This document shows positions 23,610 through 34,760 of a stretch of DNA of 64,000 bases, piece after piece; within the stretch, counting starts at the first letter, position 1, and each line of letters opens with the position of its first letter. Made by a program: the position numbers and the translations under genes. Below the pieces are notes generated by a model, which had not been told where the DNA came from, made no database searches, and saw only the letters and a list, made by a program, of their open reading frames with translations. The stretch covers positions 868,001 through 932,000 of the forward strand of contig CP075492.1 of the NCBI GenBank assembly GCA_021613535.1, in the 5' to 3' direction. The DNA comes from Adineta vaga (taxonomy: Eukaryota > Rotifera).

Positions 23610-24482
23610 TTAACGAACTTCATGATTATAAATAAATAAATCTACCACTTGAATGATAACAGTAAAAGTTGGTGGAATTTGCAATATATCATACAGCCAG
23701 TCTGGTGTTATAGATCTCATAGCTAAAACAATATAAAGTGATTCCCATCCAAAAATAAATACAACAAATAAGAAAACGATATATTTGAGTAGTTTTATAT
23801 CTCGACAGTGTTGTTGATGATTTGTATCTGTTCTAGATGTAACAGTCGCCGTGATCCCATGAACACGTCGAGTGGATGATCGAACACAAAACACAATAAT
23901 TCCATTAAAAATGATGTTGAAAATCACAGGAATTATGACTATGAAGGATAGAGTATAGGATCAAATCCAACTGGAGAATCCAATGCCATCGACACATGCC
24001 TACAAATACTAGAGAGATAATATTTTTTGTTTCACTAATTTTACCTTTGAATTATGAAGTAAAATTGGTATTGTCACAAGTAAACTAAAAATCCATTGTA
24101 CAATTATTGATAAATACGCCCAAGATTTACTTTAAAAAAATCGTTTCAATGGGAAACATATTGTAACACAACGACTGATAGTAATGACTACGAGAGAATG
24201 AACTACTAAACAATTGACGAGTTGTCCAACAGATAATGTAAGTGTACATAAGATGAGATTGCCATAAGGAATGTATATACTGTTTACACTGGACGTTTTC
24301 TCTATAGCCCAATATATAGCACATACGAGACAAGTTAAACAAAAACGTGCCGTCAAAATATTATTTGTAGTATGAAAACGTTCGATAAAAATGATTGTTA
24401 GAAGATAAAGTAATGGAAATGGAATGATAAGAATGAAAAGGATGGGTTGTATAATAAGAACAACGTATAGTATATCTACCAT
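23610..24482 (-). pseudogene. Rhodopsin-like GPCR, dead copy
   Basis: The first ORF (24132-24482) covers TM1-TM3 with a WAIEK loop and a CFPLKRFF intracellular start. A TAA follows directly, but the frame resumes as SKSWAYLSIIVQW, with TM4 (FSLLVTIPILLH). An intron of about 50 bp may follow. A second stop (TGA in SSWI*SYTLSF) comes before TM5. The last part (23610-23927) holds TM5 end, TM6 and TM7 with DLFIYNHEVR. Two nonsense codons in an otherwise ordered seven-helix plan indicate a recently dead receptor. It lies head-to-head with an intact relative at 25.5 kb. Confidence 0.72.
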
Positions 24483-25541
24483 GTTTATGGAGTTTTTGAA
24501 ATAAATTGTAGATGCAAAATAATGATGTATATTAAAACAAAAGTTCTTTTCCTCAACTTTTATAGGTCAATTCAATGAGATAGAATGTACTATTGTTATA
24601 CACATTTATAGATCAAACATAAAAGATAATTTGATAAAAGCATTTTTAATCGTCTATCTTAATATAGTCATTGTAATTATTTTAATGGAAGAAATATATG
24701 AATCAAGAGAGCGATGCATTATTCATTTCTTTTTTCTCAACAATTGTATAAAAATGCATCAAGCCGTGCGGAGTAGCAAGGACATGAAAGGAATAAATCA
24801 TTAGATTTTCTTTTCCCTTCTGTTGATTGAATTATACTTCAATATTTTCCTTTATCATCTATTCGAAGAAAACAATATGTAATATTATGATATATTTCGA
24901 ATACTTGTTCAATATCTTCTCATACTATTGATATTCAATAAATGTTTTTAATTACTGATAATCAGGCATATATAATGTGGAAATGCAAAAATCTGATTGA
25001 TTGTTATATAGCCGCTTACTACGATTAAATACGCTAGTGAACATCTGTATAAAACGAAATTATGATAGTAATGGAAAAGACAACACGTGCGAAGTATAGA
25101 AATGTACATTTGATAAATAAAAAGAAAGTCAAATGTCAAGATAAAATATCTGACATAGTAATTTTACTTTTCAATTAAAATTTTTCTTCACATCCTTTGT
25201 CCTTAATTTCCTAAACACAATTCAAAATCTAAGTAGCCAATAGTTAATCACTCCGTAATTCCCTTTCAAGTTGCTTTCATAATTAAAATTTTCTTTTCAA
25301 CACAGAAAATCCTTTTTCTTTCAATATACTTATCATCAAGTCAGATTAGTACTGCGTCAATACTTAAATATATTAATATTTCTTGTTCGTTCTTTTCAAA
25401 TTCAATTAGAAAAGAAAAATCAAATTTTTAAGACTTGCAATGAAGATTATAAATTTTTGTTAATTTTTTTCTTGTTCACTTTATGATTAGAATTTCAAAG
25501 CATTATGCATTTTAACTTCTACAAACAAATCAACGTAGAAA
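24483..25541. other. AT-rich intergenic between divergent GPCRs
   Basis: Very AT-rich, no coding signal. It must hold the promoters for both receptors if they were transcribed. Confidence 0.45.
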
Positions 25542-26528
25542 ATGTCTTCATTAAGTAGTACATTACAATATATTCAAAAAACTACACTTTTTGGTTTATC
25601 TTGGTTTTATATTTCATTCGGTGTAACTGGATGTATATTAAATATTTGTCTTTTTTCTCGCAAACAATTTCGAGCAACATCATGTTGTAAATATTTCTTA
25701 GCATCATCAGTTGGAATGTTATTTAATCTATTAATTTATTCAATTCCAACTCTTTATGGTTATTATTATACAAATCCACTCACATATAATGTTCTGTTTT
25801 GTAAATTTCGTTACTATTTCAATAATAATACTTCGGTTATATATCGTTTGATATTAAGTGCAGCTTCTTTTGATCGTTCTGCATCGTCATCTTCAAATGT
25901 ACGTTTAAGAAATTTAGCAAATGTCAAGTTTGCATATCGAGTTATTGGTACAATTATTATTCTTGTATTTCTTGTGCATATTCATATGTTAATTTTTTAT
26001 AATATCAAAACTAATACATGTTATAATTCTCTCGATGCTATTGGAATAACTTTAGTAAGTATTTTTTCTTTAATAAATAATTCGGTTTTACCTACAATAT
26101 TAATGGTGATTTTCACAATATTTATTCGAAAAAATCTTGCTGCAAGACGAAAACGTCGTCAAAATAATATACTTCTACAAGAAAGAATTAATCAAAATGA
26201 GGAAATTCAATTGAAACGTGATCAACAAGTATTACGAATGTTATTTACTCAAATTATTGCATATTTTATTATAACATCACCATATATGATCTATAGTATC
26301 AATAATATTATTTCTCCTTATATACAAAATAAAAGTTCTGATCGCATAGCAATAGAAAATTTCATTGCAGGTATTTCTGGTGGATTATCTTATGTATTTC
26401 CTACAGTTTCATTTTATGTTTATACATTAACATCAAGTTTATTTCGAAATGAATTGTATGTTATGTTACGATCTACATTTTGTTGTCCAATTAAAAATTG
26501 TCGTATTGAACCAACAGCAACAAATTAA
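25542..26528 (+). CDS. Rhodopsin-like GPCR (orphan, FMRFamide-receptor-like look)
   Basis: Intact single-exon ORF of 328 aa. About seven hydrophobic helices can be read, starting with LFGLSWFYISFGVTGCILNIC (TM1 and its GCILN signature). A conserved Cys before TM3 (LFCKFRYY) can pair with ECL2 Cys (TNTCYN). The DRY position reads FDRSASS. TM6 is IIAYFIITSPYMIYSI and TM7 ends FPTVSFYVYTLTSSLFRNEL. Length and plan are normal for class A receptors. Bdelloid genomes carry large lineage-specific sets of such receptors, and chemosensory or peptide sensing is likely. Ligand unknown. Confidence 0.82.
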   Translation: MSSLSSTLQYIQKTTLFGLSWFYISFGVTGCILNICLFSRKQFRATSCCKYFLASSVGMLFNLLIYSIPTLYGYYYTNPLTYNVLFCKFRYYFNNNTSVIYRLILSAASFDRSASSSSNVRLRNLANVKFAYRVIGTIIILVFLVHIHMLIFYNIKTNTCYNSLDAIGITLVSIFSLINNSVLPTILMVIFTIFIRKNLAARRKRRQNNILLQERINQNEEIQLKRDQQVLRMLFTQIIAYFIITSPYMIYSINNIISPYIQNKSSDRIAIENFIAGISGGLSYVFPTVSFYVYTLTSSLFRNELYVMLRSTFCCPIKNCRIEPTATN

Positions 26529-26844
26529 GAAGAAACTAAATCATACATTTATTTCTTTATATATATATATGTATGTTGTACTGTAATGTGTTTGATGTTC
26601 TTATAAAACTTATTGCTAAACCTTTATCAATAAATAGTTCAGTGTTACGTTATCTTCAAATTGAAGCATGATCTATGAAATATCAATCCCACTATTAGTA
26701 GACTTTTCTACAGTCGTAATTATCTCAGCAGAAGTGATAAAATCAGTATTTGATTTGGTATGGAATCAGATTGAGTCTGTTCTATTCGTCTTACTTCCGT
26801 CGAAAAGAAAACAAGTGTTTCATTGTACTTATTTCTTCACTTAC
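26529..26844. other. 3' flank of GPCR
   Basis: TA-rich tract near 26560 and otherwise no feature. The 26668-26916 ORF is a shadow overlapping the minus-strand remnant. Confidence 0.35.
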
Positions 26845-27039
26845 CATTTGACTAATGATCACATAAATACCAAATGCAATACCAAGACTGCCAAAGATGA
26901 TCAACCATATAGGTAATTGGGGTTCAGCTGGACATCAATGTATACGAGATGCACCAATAATAAGTGCCGCAAAGAAAACAGCATAAAGTAATAAAAGACA
27001 TACAATACCGACAATGGTGCTATATACTTTCCAACAACC
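26845..27039 (-). pseudogene. TMEM272-like multipass protein, single exon remnant
   Basis: The minus strand between an acceptor (ATAG before GTTGTTGG) and a perfect GTAAGT donor (26839-26844) reads two membrane helices. Between them is ASRIH*CPAEPQLPIWLIIFGSLG. The CP.EP.IPI.L...G block is typical of TMEM272-like proteins. A TGA stands where a residue precedes CPAEP. No flanking exons can be recognised, so this is an orphaned dead exon. Confidence 0.5.
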
Positions 27040-27259
27040 TATTATGATTTTTAAAGAAAATTAGTAAATACTAGCTAGATCCGCGGTGCATACTGCACCG
27101 CTACCTTCTGTCTTCAATGGAGGATATCGGACGTTTCAGGTGACACTGGAAAACAGCCATAGAAACATTAAATGTTAAGTTCGTTAATTTCACAGCCTCC
27201 CACTTCTATTTCTTACATATCTTTAAAATTGAAGGGCCCTGAACCTATAGCACTATTCA

Positions 27260-27960
27260 GTTAATACTTGATCATCTGTTGAATTACTTCTTTCCAAGTC
27301 AATAAGTATCTTAGTATAATATCTGTTCAGGATCTACCGACACCTCTATACAATAGTCCTTCCCGATCTTTCAGTACTCAGATATAACAGTTCTTCAGGA
27401 CCTACGGATATTGTGACAGTATGTAGTGTTCAGAACCTATCTCTGCGTCTATAGAATATCTGGCGTCGAACTTTGGATACCTCCATACAACATACATTTA
27501 GGACTTATCGTCATCTCCATTATGTACTTGGTTTGGTTCCATCGATACGAATACAATACGATCCTTGAAGACCAATGGATAGCCCATATTCCTATAGCAT
27601 ACCCTTGACGATCTATGACCGTTCTCAAAATACAGTGTTTAGTGCGTATAGATACCATGCATGGGATACCGCTGAGGACCTATCACCATTTTCAGAACAA
27701 AGTACTTTGGAACGCATTGCCATTCATGTATATAATACCTTCGGGTCTATCGGCATCCCTTAATGTATTACTCGGGGACCTATACATACTCTGACAATGT
27801 AGCACCTGGGAATCGATGATCAACTTCATACTACGCTACTTGGACATCTACCAGTATGTCCGTGATATCGTACTTCGGACTCTGCGGTGATCCTCATGAT
27901 ACTGAACTGTGGGATCTATGTGAATCACTATTAAATAGCCTTTAGGTGTCGGTAACTATC
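27260..27960. repeat. Degenerate ~35-bp satellite
   Basis: Roughly 19 diverged copies of a unit like GGACCTATCGACATCTCTAT follow one another at 33-37 bp spacing, for example phase-equivalent positions near 27334, 27367, 27401, 27436, 27471, 27504, 27539, 27572 and 27609. Composition is less AT-rich than the flanks. Small ORFs inside are artefacts. Confidence 0.7.
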
Positions 27961-28038
27961 CTCATGTAAAGCATCGTGCAACACTGTTCGGATAGCTTCA
28001 AAACACGTTTAACCTTTCCATGTGTTTCTTACAATAAT

Positions 28039-28207
28039 TTCTAGAAAACTCCAGACACTTCTATGAAATTCGAGAACATTCTAGAAATCCCAGTGTAAAA
28101 TACGTAGTTCTCGGATGCTCTAGAAAATTCTAGAATCTATATTCCCTTTGACCCTTGACCTTTAACCCGGCACAGAGAAAGACACACACACAACATTATA
28201 TATAAAG
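28039..28207. promoter_or_regulatory. Heat-shock-element arrays upstream of a TATA box
   Basis: Perfect alternating pentamers for heat-shock factor occur in two arrays. At 28069-28086 TTC-GAA-TTC-GAA are spaced exactly 5 bp apart. At 28123-28135 GAA-TTC-GAA occur, with a CTC one step upstream. A weaker TTC-GAA pair lies at 28039-28046. A TATATATAAAG box follows at 28197-28207, about 60-110 bp further. No downstream plus-strand ORF is evident, so this may be the promoter of an eroded retroelement LTR. Confidence 0.6.
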
Positions 28208-28340
28208 ATATATTGATATATCGATATGTACATATAGATATATATCCTTCTGTTCTAATCCATGCGGTTTTTGCCTTGGACTATAGAGACGATGTTCGTC
28301 TAAGTCCATACTCGCTTCTGTTTTTCTCTAAAATATCTTT

Positions 28341-28565
28341 CTATATACAATAAAGCAATATACTACTACTAATTGGTGGAAGAAGATCGTTGAGATGATC
28401 AGCATTATTCTGAAGAATCGCTTGATGAAATTCATCCCATTGCGCTTGAATATCTTGTTTCATTTCCCATTCGTCACATGATTGTGTTTCAACATCATCA
28501 TAAAAATCAGTCCATTGATTTTTTCTATGGAATGACTTATTGTTCTTTTTTCGAAACTTTGCCAT
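28341..28565 (-). CDS. Hypothetical acidic small protein (possible first exon)
   Basis: A 74-aa ORF from ATG at 28565. It has a basic start (MAKFRKKNNKSFHRK), then an acidic Trp-containing part (DEWEMKQDIQAQWDEFHQ). The composition is protein-like, unlike the neighbouring AT noise. The last residues run into sequence next to the satellite/HSE block and may not be native. No family recognised; it could be the front of a gene cut by that insertion. Confidence 0.35.
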   Translation of the reverse strand: MAKFRKKNNKSFHRKNQWTDFYDDVETQSCDEWEMKQDIQAQWDEFHQAILQNNADHLNDLLPPISSSILLYCI

Positions 28566-28805
28566 ACAGATTTTTCACCAAAAATACGAAAGAAAAGTGT
28601 TGTAATTATTGATACAAAAGAAGAAAAATACATTCGTTCTTTACTATGAGTCGCGAACCATGACTCATGGTGTATGGTAATAATTACACAATGGGAAGTC
28701 AAGTTTTCTATTTCAGACAACGTAGCGAATTAAAGTAAAAGAAAATAACGTACATATCAATACTTTTCTTTTTGTATCGACAACACGGTAATATAAACAT
28801 ATATT

Positions 28806-28898
28806 ATGTTGTCGACTTTCGAAACTCTGCCTGATGAAATTATTATGAAATATATTATGGTGATGTTTTCAATATATTGCAAATGTATCTTGGTTTAA
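28806..28898 (+). pseudogene. F-box N-terminal fragment
   Basis: The ATG at 28806 opens LSTFETLPDEIIMKYI, an F-box start (LP.E...I), followed by a stop after 30 codons. No downstream LRR part is visible. It resembles the front of bdelloid F-box family proteins such as the remnant at 46.6 kb. Confidence 0.4.
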
Positions 28899-29819
28899 AT
28901 AAAAAATGAGAAAGTTCTATTTACTTCCTCCGCTATTGTTTTGTCAAATTATGTTAATATATATATGTATTTATCATCTACTGTGATTATTGAGTATTCA
29001 TAAACTTATATAGATTAGATTCGAAATATGAAAGAGAAGGTAACTACGTAGTTATTTTGTACATCAAAATTGAATATCGTATTCAAGAAAGATAGATATT
29101 CAAACTTAGATAATCAATGTTTGAATTATGAAAAAACGATTCATATATCTTAGGTATTCTATTTTAACTTTATTTTATTCTAAAATCTCTCCTCATTACT
29201 TATGGTAGAAATATGAAAAAAGTTCAAACATATTATATCCATAGTAACAAATTTTTTATGTTCTTTTTTTACTTGATAGTACTGAGTTATTTTTATTGTA
29301 TAGTATCTGTTTTGTACGATCGATATCTTCGACTATCTGTATTAATCTGCGTTCATTAGATTAGATTGGATTTAGAATCAATAAGATTTTTTTTTAGAAA
29401 AATTATTTGAAAGTTTCATAATATAATTAATGATTGAATGATTATCAATACATGTGCTATTTACTTAAGATTTTTTAAATATCAAAGAGAATTTATTTCG
29501 TTTGATTGTAAAGAAAAAGATCGATGAATGAACAATTTCATTTATATATTAATTAATATTTTTATTATCGTTGTTTTTTTTTATACCATTAATTTGATGT
29601 AATTCAAACATTGATATATCTTCATCATTCTCGTAATACAATTAGAAATCAAATTGAAAACAAGAATATCTTAGAATTTTCAGATGAATTTTATCAACAT
29701 TAAAACATATATCATATTCGTTGCTTCACTATTTTGTGCATTCTTCAATTAATATTTATCCTATGAAACGTGAATAGAATAATAAGATTCATCTTTGTCA
29801 AAAAGGCAATAAAATATTT
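28899..29819. other. AT-rich, no gene
   Basis: Extremely AT-rich with many homopolymer runs; no coding or structural signal supported. Confidence 0.5.
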
Positions 29820-29878
29820 GAGGGTGTGGGTGTCTGTATAGATATGAGTGAAGAAGATATACTCTCACCCACACCCTC
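29820..29878. repeat. Telomere-like G/C-arm hairpin 4
   Basis: GAGGGTGTGGGTG (29820-29832) and its exact reverse complement CACCCACACCCTC (29866-29878) bracket a 33-nt loop. A 13-bp perfect stem. Confidence 0.85.
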
Positions 29879-29879
29879 G

Positions 29880-30125
29880 AGAATCCTCTTACCTTCACTC
29901 ATATCCTCAACAACTGATTCCTTCGTACCTACTCAAGTTATAATCTATGATAATGAATGTTCATGTAGAATTTTTTTTTCAAATTGTAGAAGTCAAGCGA
30001 GTTTTATTGAAAGAAATTCGTCTAAAACAATATCATTTATAGGTTTAAAAGTAGGATGTACACCAAATGAATCATTTCGTGCTTCGATACTTGAATATTT
30101 TTATCAATTTTTCTCAAATAAATAA
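29880..30125 (+). pseudogene. Coding remnant, unknown
   Basis: In-frame text VIIYDNECSCRIFFSNCRS, then FIGLKVGCTPNESFRASI, ends at a TAA at 30123. It is protein-like, with several cysteines, but has no recognisable start. The telomere-like hairpin immediately precedes it. Possibly the last exon of a gene whose front is lost. Confidence 0.3.
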
Positions 30126-30322
30126 TAAGAAAAAGGTATTAAAGTGAAGATTGTTAACCCTTCGACGATTTTCGTAAATTTGACGAGATCCACAACACTA
30201 TTTTTTGTTGTTTTCCACTTAAAGATCTATCCTTTTCGAAACCATTTCTCTACTAATTAATCCTTAGTCATCTAACGACGAACAAAAGTCATATCTAGTT
30301 TCATCAATAGATCTTGTAGGCC

Positions 30323-33240
30323 CATAGGCGGCGCGCCATAGAAGCGAGGGGAAGCAATTGCTTCCCCTGAAAAAATTTGGGGAAGCAATAAAAAGTTATT
30401 GCTTCGCTTAAGTTTTGATATTCAGTTAGTTGTTGAACCGATATTAGTGTATTATAAAACTTGTTTCTGATCTCCGAAAGCGGTATTTTACTAAGTGTAT
30501 CTGACATCTATCGTGATCAAGATAATTTTAAGTCCATCCTAGTGATATGATTGGAAAACATAAAGTCCAATATCTTCTTTTTCTTTTCTGATATAGAGAG
30601 AAAATCTAAACTAACTTCCCTCATTTTCTATTTTATCTGATTCATCATTTTCGATTTGATAGTTCAGTTCGAATGTATTTTGCTAATGTCTGATAAAAGC
30701 AAAGTTTCATATTATTTTACAAAAAAAACCCAGATATTTCACTACAAGAATCAGGTAATACCTATTACGATACAAAGTACGAAGTTTCATATTTTCTGTA
30801 TAGATGAAACGATTGTGTTTGATAAAACTGACGATATACCATTGTATTCACAAACAACTTCTGATCGAAATGAATTTAATGAAGATTTTACCGATCAAAA
30901 TTTATCGGAAGAAACATCAACAAATAATAATGATAATGATAATGGTGAAGCATCACTCGGTTGTTTACAAACTGACTCATTTAAACGAGATCCAGGTCGT
31001 GGTCCAGCAGCCGCTAAAAATTTTTTATTATTAGGACCATATCAACCAAATTTAAAATTTCCAACAACTAATCATCGTCATTTTTGTTATAGTTGATATA
31101 TCAACGTTATAAATGGTTGGAATTTAGTGAAATGACTAAAAAGGCTTATTGTTTTGTTTGTCGATTTGCTTATTCAGCAGGTCGGTATGAAAATGCATTT
31201 ACTGTCGATGGTTTTAATCATTGGTCAATGGCTATTGTAAAGTTTAATAAACATCAAGCAATTCTATCACATAAATATGCTAATGATGCATGGGTTAATG
31301 CTGTTAAAAATTACAAAAATAATACTGATGTTTTAAAACAAGTGAATAAACAATATGAAAAGTAAACTTCAGAGAATCGAATGTATCTAAAAGAGATAAT
31401 ACGAACCATCATATTTCTTGCTAAACAAGGTTTAGCATTTTGTGGTCATCGAGAAGATGATGAATCTGAAAACAAAGGTAATCAATATATAGTTGAAATG
31501 TGAATTAGTATCTAAAATTAAACCACATGTCAACTAGATAATTTTATTCTCTTTTATCAAATATATTTTTGTTCTCGTGTACGTAATTTTCTTGAACTTC
31601 TTGAATTAAGAAGTATGGAAAATGAAATTATTCGAAATAAATTAAATTCTGTGAAATATACACATCATTCAATACAAAATGAAATTTTGGCTTTAATACA
31701 AGATCATGTGTTATCTCAAATTGTATCAGAAATAAAAAATGCAAAATACTTCTCGGTTATGATGGATGAAACGTCAGATATTTCCCGTCATGAACAAGTA
31801 TCTTTGGTCATACGTTACACAGATGATCAGTTTCATGTATATGAACGTTTTATTGGGTTTGAACGAGCTTCTAGCACAACTGGTGAAGGTTTATTTCTTT
31901 TATTAGTTCGATGGTTGAAACAAATTGATTTAAATATTGATAATATAGTTGGACAATGTTATGATGGTGCTAGTGCAATGCGTGGTGAATATAAAGGTGT
32001 TGCAACTCGTTTAAAACAAATTGTATCTACTGCTTTATATGTTCATTGTAATGGACATGTTCTTAATCTATGTTTAATCGATACAGCACAAGCTGTAGTA
32101 TCCATTCGAAATAACTTTTCTATTATGAAATCACTTTAAAATTTAATTGAAGCATCAGCAAAACGTCATCAAGTTTTTGAAAATATACAAAAAGAAGTAG
32201 GTTTAGTATCAATACCATTAAAACAACTGTGTAATACACGATGGACATGTCGTTTCGAATCATTAAAAGTTATTATAACACGTTATCCACAAATAATAAG
32301 AGCATTAGAAGATATTGAAACTGGTGATGCATTTATAATGTTAAAAGTTGTATGTACATTTGATTTTGTATTTCACATTCACTTGATGACTGAAGTATTT
32401 CTTGTCACAAATATTTTATCCAAATATTTGCAAAAGTCTGATGTATCTTTGACAGAAGCTTTAACCATAGTTAAAGCCACTGTTGGTTCACTCGAATCAT
32501 TGAGAAATGAAATTGATTTTGATCGAATTTGGAATGAAAGTATGAATATTTGTTCAATGCGTAATATTGATGAACCAATTGAACCTCGAAAAAGAAAAGT
32601 CAGTGCACGCTTAGGTGGTGGTGATTTTGTGCCAGCTACATTATCTGTTAAAGACAATTATCGTGCTAACTCGTTTTATGCTGTATTAGATGTAATTATA
32701 GAATCGATTAAACAAAGATTTAATGAAAATAATATCACGATGATCGTGTTAATTGAAAAATTATTTTTAACTAAAATGTGTTTACATGATGATGAACTGA
32801 AACAAATTGTTCATTTTTACTATATGAATTATGATGAATTAAGAACAGAACAACGTATGTATAAAGTAGCACTTGATGAAAAAGATCAGATGACATTAGC
32901 ATCTACAACAAAATTTTTTTTACAAAATAGTTTCCATTTATCACTTACCATGATGAATGATTTGCTTAAGATATTATGGACAATTCCAGTTAATGTATGT
33001 GAATGTGAAAGAAGTTTCTCATCCTTACGAAGACTTAAGACATACATTCGAAGTACAACAGGTCAAGAACGATTATCTAATTTATCTTTAATAAACATTG
33101 AACGTAGTTTTGATATTAGCTTGGATACTATTGTAAATAAATTGTTGTATTTAAGTAGTGAAATGAAAAATTTTTTTATTACTACCAAGTTTGAAAAAAT
33201 TTATTGCTTCCCCTAGAAACTTAGGCGTGCTCCGCCCATG
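30323..33240 (+). mobile_element. hAT element (ZMYM/TTF-type), nested
   Basis: The left end is CATAGGCGGCGCGCC. The right end, reverse complemented, is CATGGGCGGAGCACGCC. Both are followed inward by AGGGGAAGCAAT, so terminal inverted repeats of about 35 bp with mismatches are visible. An 8-bp target duplication cannot be recognised. It carries a hAT transposase on the plus strand and splits the older piggyBac. Confidence 0.75.
30656..33216 (+). pseudogene. hAT transposase, DUF4371/ZMYM1-like, broken
   Basis: Pieces in order: an acidic leader; a TTF-type zinc region (DPGRGPAAAKNFLLLGPYQP, then CFVCRFAY); a DUF4371 core (KYFSVMMDETSDISRHEQ, QCYDGASAMRGEYKG, VHCNGHVLNLCL); an RNase H tail; and the hATC dimerisation block (VCECERSFSSLRRLKTYIRS). 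Defects: frameshift near 31090, in-frame TAA at 31363, and TAA after SIMKSL at 32137. A GT-AG intron of about 75 bp near 31480-31540 joins ENKG to the next block. Otherwise colinear and full length, so death is fairly recent. Confidence 0.82.
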
Positions 33241-33690
33241 CGAATGCAGTCAAAGAATATCATGCTACAATCTCGATCGCAAGTCCAAAAGAAACTGGCT
33301 GAGAACGTTTATTTATTTTCTAAATGCATCTATTTTGAACTCATTTATTTATTATAATTAATTAACTCAAGAAAAGATAACATATTTGAACTACATGGTT
33401 TCAATGTCAAAGGCACTAAATGCTCCGGTATAGTGAACGATTAAGCCGTGGAAGACCTCCTTCTGAAAAAACACGACTAAACTAGCTTCATCAAAAACTG
33501 TCCTTAATTTTGATCATGAAATGCATTTACCTGTAAAAGGATAAGGCAGAAAAAATGTGCTTATTATAGTTTCAAACAAGGAGATTTTCAATCTAATATC
33601 GAATGCTTCACATACAAATTGTCATTTTGTTTAAAAAGAAGAAAAAAACTGTTTTTTGATTAACATAAGGTTTTTATGTTGCCGTTTCGA
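33241..33690 (+). pseudogene. piggyBac transposase C-terminal remnant
   Basis: Right after the hAT end, the translation reads VKEYHATIS in one frame and RTFIYFLNASILNSFIYYN in another, matching the last helix block of piggyBac transposase. GRPPSEKTR and the Cys domain (CAYYSFKQGDFQSNIEC, LSFCLK) follow in other frames. At least three frame changes. It belongs to the outer element. Confidence 0.65.
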
Positions 33691-33838
33691 GTTAAAATAA
33701 AATAAAAAGGTTCAAAAGTGCTTTTTCTCAATTAAAAAATTCCGTCCTCAAAGGGTTAATTATATTTTCAGCATCTTCAATAATAAAAATAGCATTTTAA
33801 CATTGCATAAGAAATAGAAGAAACTGTGGTGAGGAAAT

Positions 33839-34115
33839 TTATTTTGCTATATATGGTGGAATATAAATTAATGTTTTATCTTGAATAGGATAACGAATGT
33901 AATGTGTTTTTCCTGAACCTGGAATATTATGTGAAAGAGCGATACCTTTGGAATCTTTTATATTAAGATTTTTAAGAAAAATCATGTATTGAAACAAATT
34001 TTTCACCATAATGAAGAGCAAGATCAGTAATAAATGTTTTTTTTATTATTTTAATTGAACTGAGATAATAACCACATGAATTACGACAAATCATATGCAA
34101 AGTACATGATTTTGA
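33839..34115 (-). pseudogene. P-loop NTPase fragment
   Basis: The minus strand reads ICRNSCGYYLSSIKIIKKTF and TDLALHYGEKFVSIHDF in one frame. A shifted frame follows with ALSHNIPGSGKTHYIR, a clear Walker A (GSGKT), then LIYIPPYIAK. The style resembles large AAA/RNF213-like or helicase proteins, but the family cannot be fixed from so little. Frameshifted and lacking both ends. Another fragment on the same strand lies beyond the foldback element (35650-35830). Confidence 0.45.
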
Positions 34116-34149
34116 ACATAATTATCAGAGTAGTGTAGAAATCGTTAAT

Positions 34150-34705
34150 TCGATTCGAGTATCAAACTTCTTCTTCAACTTCTAAATTTATAAGTTTATA
34201 ATTCGAGTACTCGAGTTTTAAACTATTCAACTTCTAAACTTATAAAGTTATAATTCGAGTACTCGAGTTTTAAACTATTCAACTTCTAAATTTATAAGTT
34301 TATAGTTCGAGTACTCGAGTTTTAAACTATTCAACTTCTAAACTTATAAAGTTATAATTCGAGTACTCGAGTTTTAAACTATTCAACTTCTAAATTTATA
34401 AGTTTATAGTTCGAGTACTCGAGTTTTAAACTATTCAACTTCTAAACTTATAAAGTTATAATTCGAGTACTCGAGTTTTAAACTATTCAACTTCTAAATT
34501 TATAAGTTTATAGTTCGAGTACTCGAGTTTTAAACTATTCAACTTCTAAACTTATAAGTTTATAATTCGAGTACTCGAGTTTTAAACTATTCAACTTCTA
34601 AACTTATAAAGTTATAATTCGAGTACTCGAGTTTTAAACTATTCAACTTCTAAACTTATAAGTTTATAATTCGAGTACTCGAGTTTTAAACTGTTCAGCT
34701 CGAAA
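34150..34705 (+). repeat. 52-bp minisatellite, left arm (10+ copies)
   Basis: The unit contains TTCGAGTACTCGAG and AACTATTCAACTTCTAAA. Copies tend to alternate between a TAAAGTTATAA and a TAAGTTTATAG variant, suggesting amplification as a 104-bp dimer. The first copy is degenerate. Confidence 0.92.
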
Positions 34706-34760
34706 AAAGCTGGCTAGGTGAAACCATGATTGAGCACTTCGCTTCTACCCCTGCACACTC

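Larger units (their letters stand above)
30158..33755 (+). mobile_element. Second piggyBac-type element, gutted and invaded
   Basis: TTAA at 30154-30157 is followed by CCCTTCGACG. The right end reads CAAAGGG and is followed by TTAA (33756-33759). Only about 165 bp of the left end and about 500 bp of the right end remain, with a hAT element between them. The right part still encodes piggyBac C-terminal text, which supports the assignment. End similarity is short (CCCTT), so the left boundary is less certain than the right. Confidence 0.6.

Noticed and set aside
27426-27763. Three overlapping 60-70 codon ORFs
   Set aside because: All lie in the degenerate 35-bp satellite; no conserved domain.
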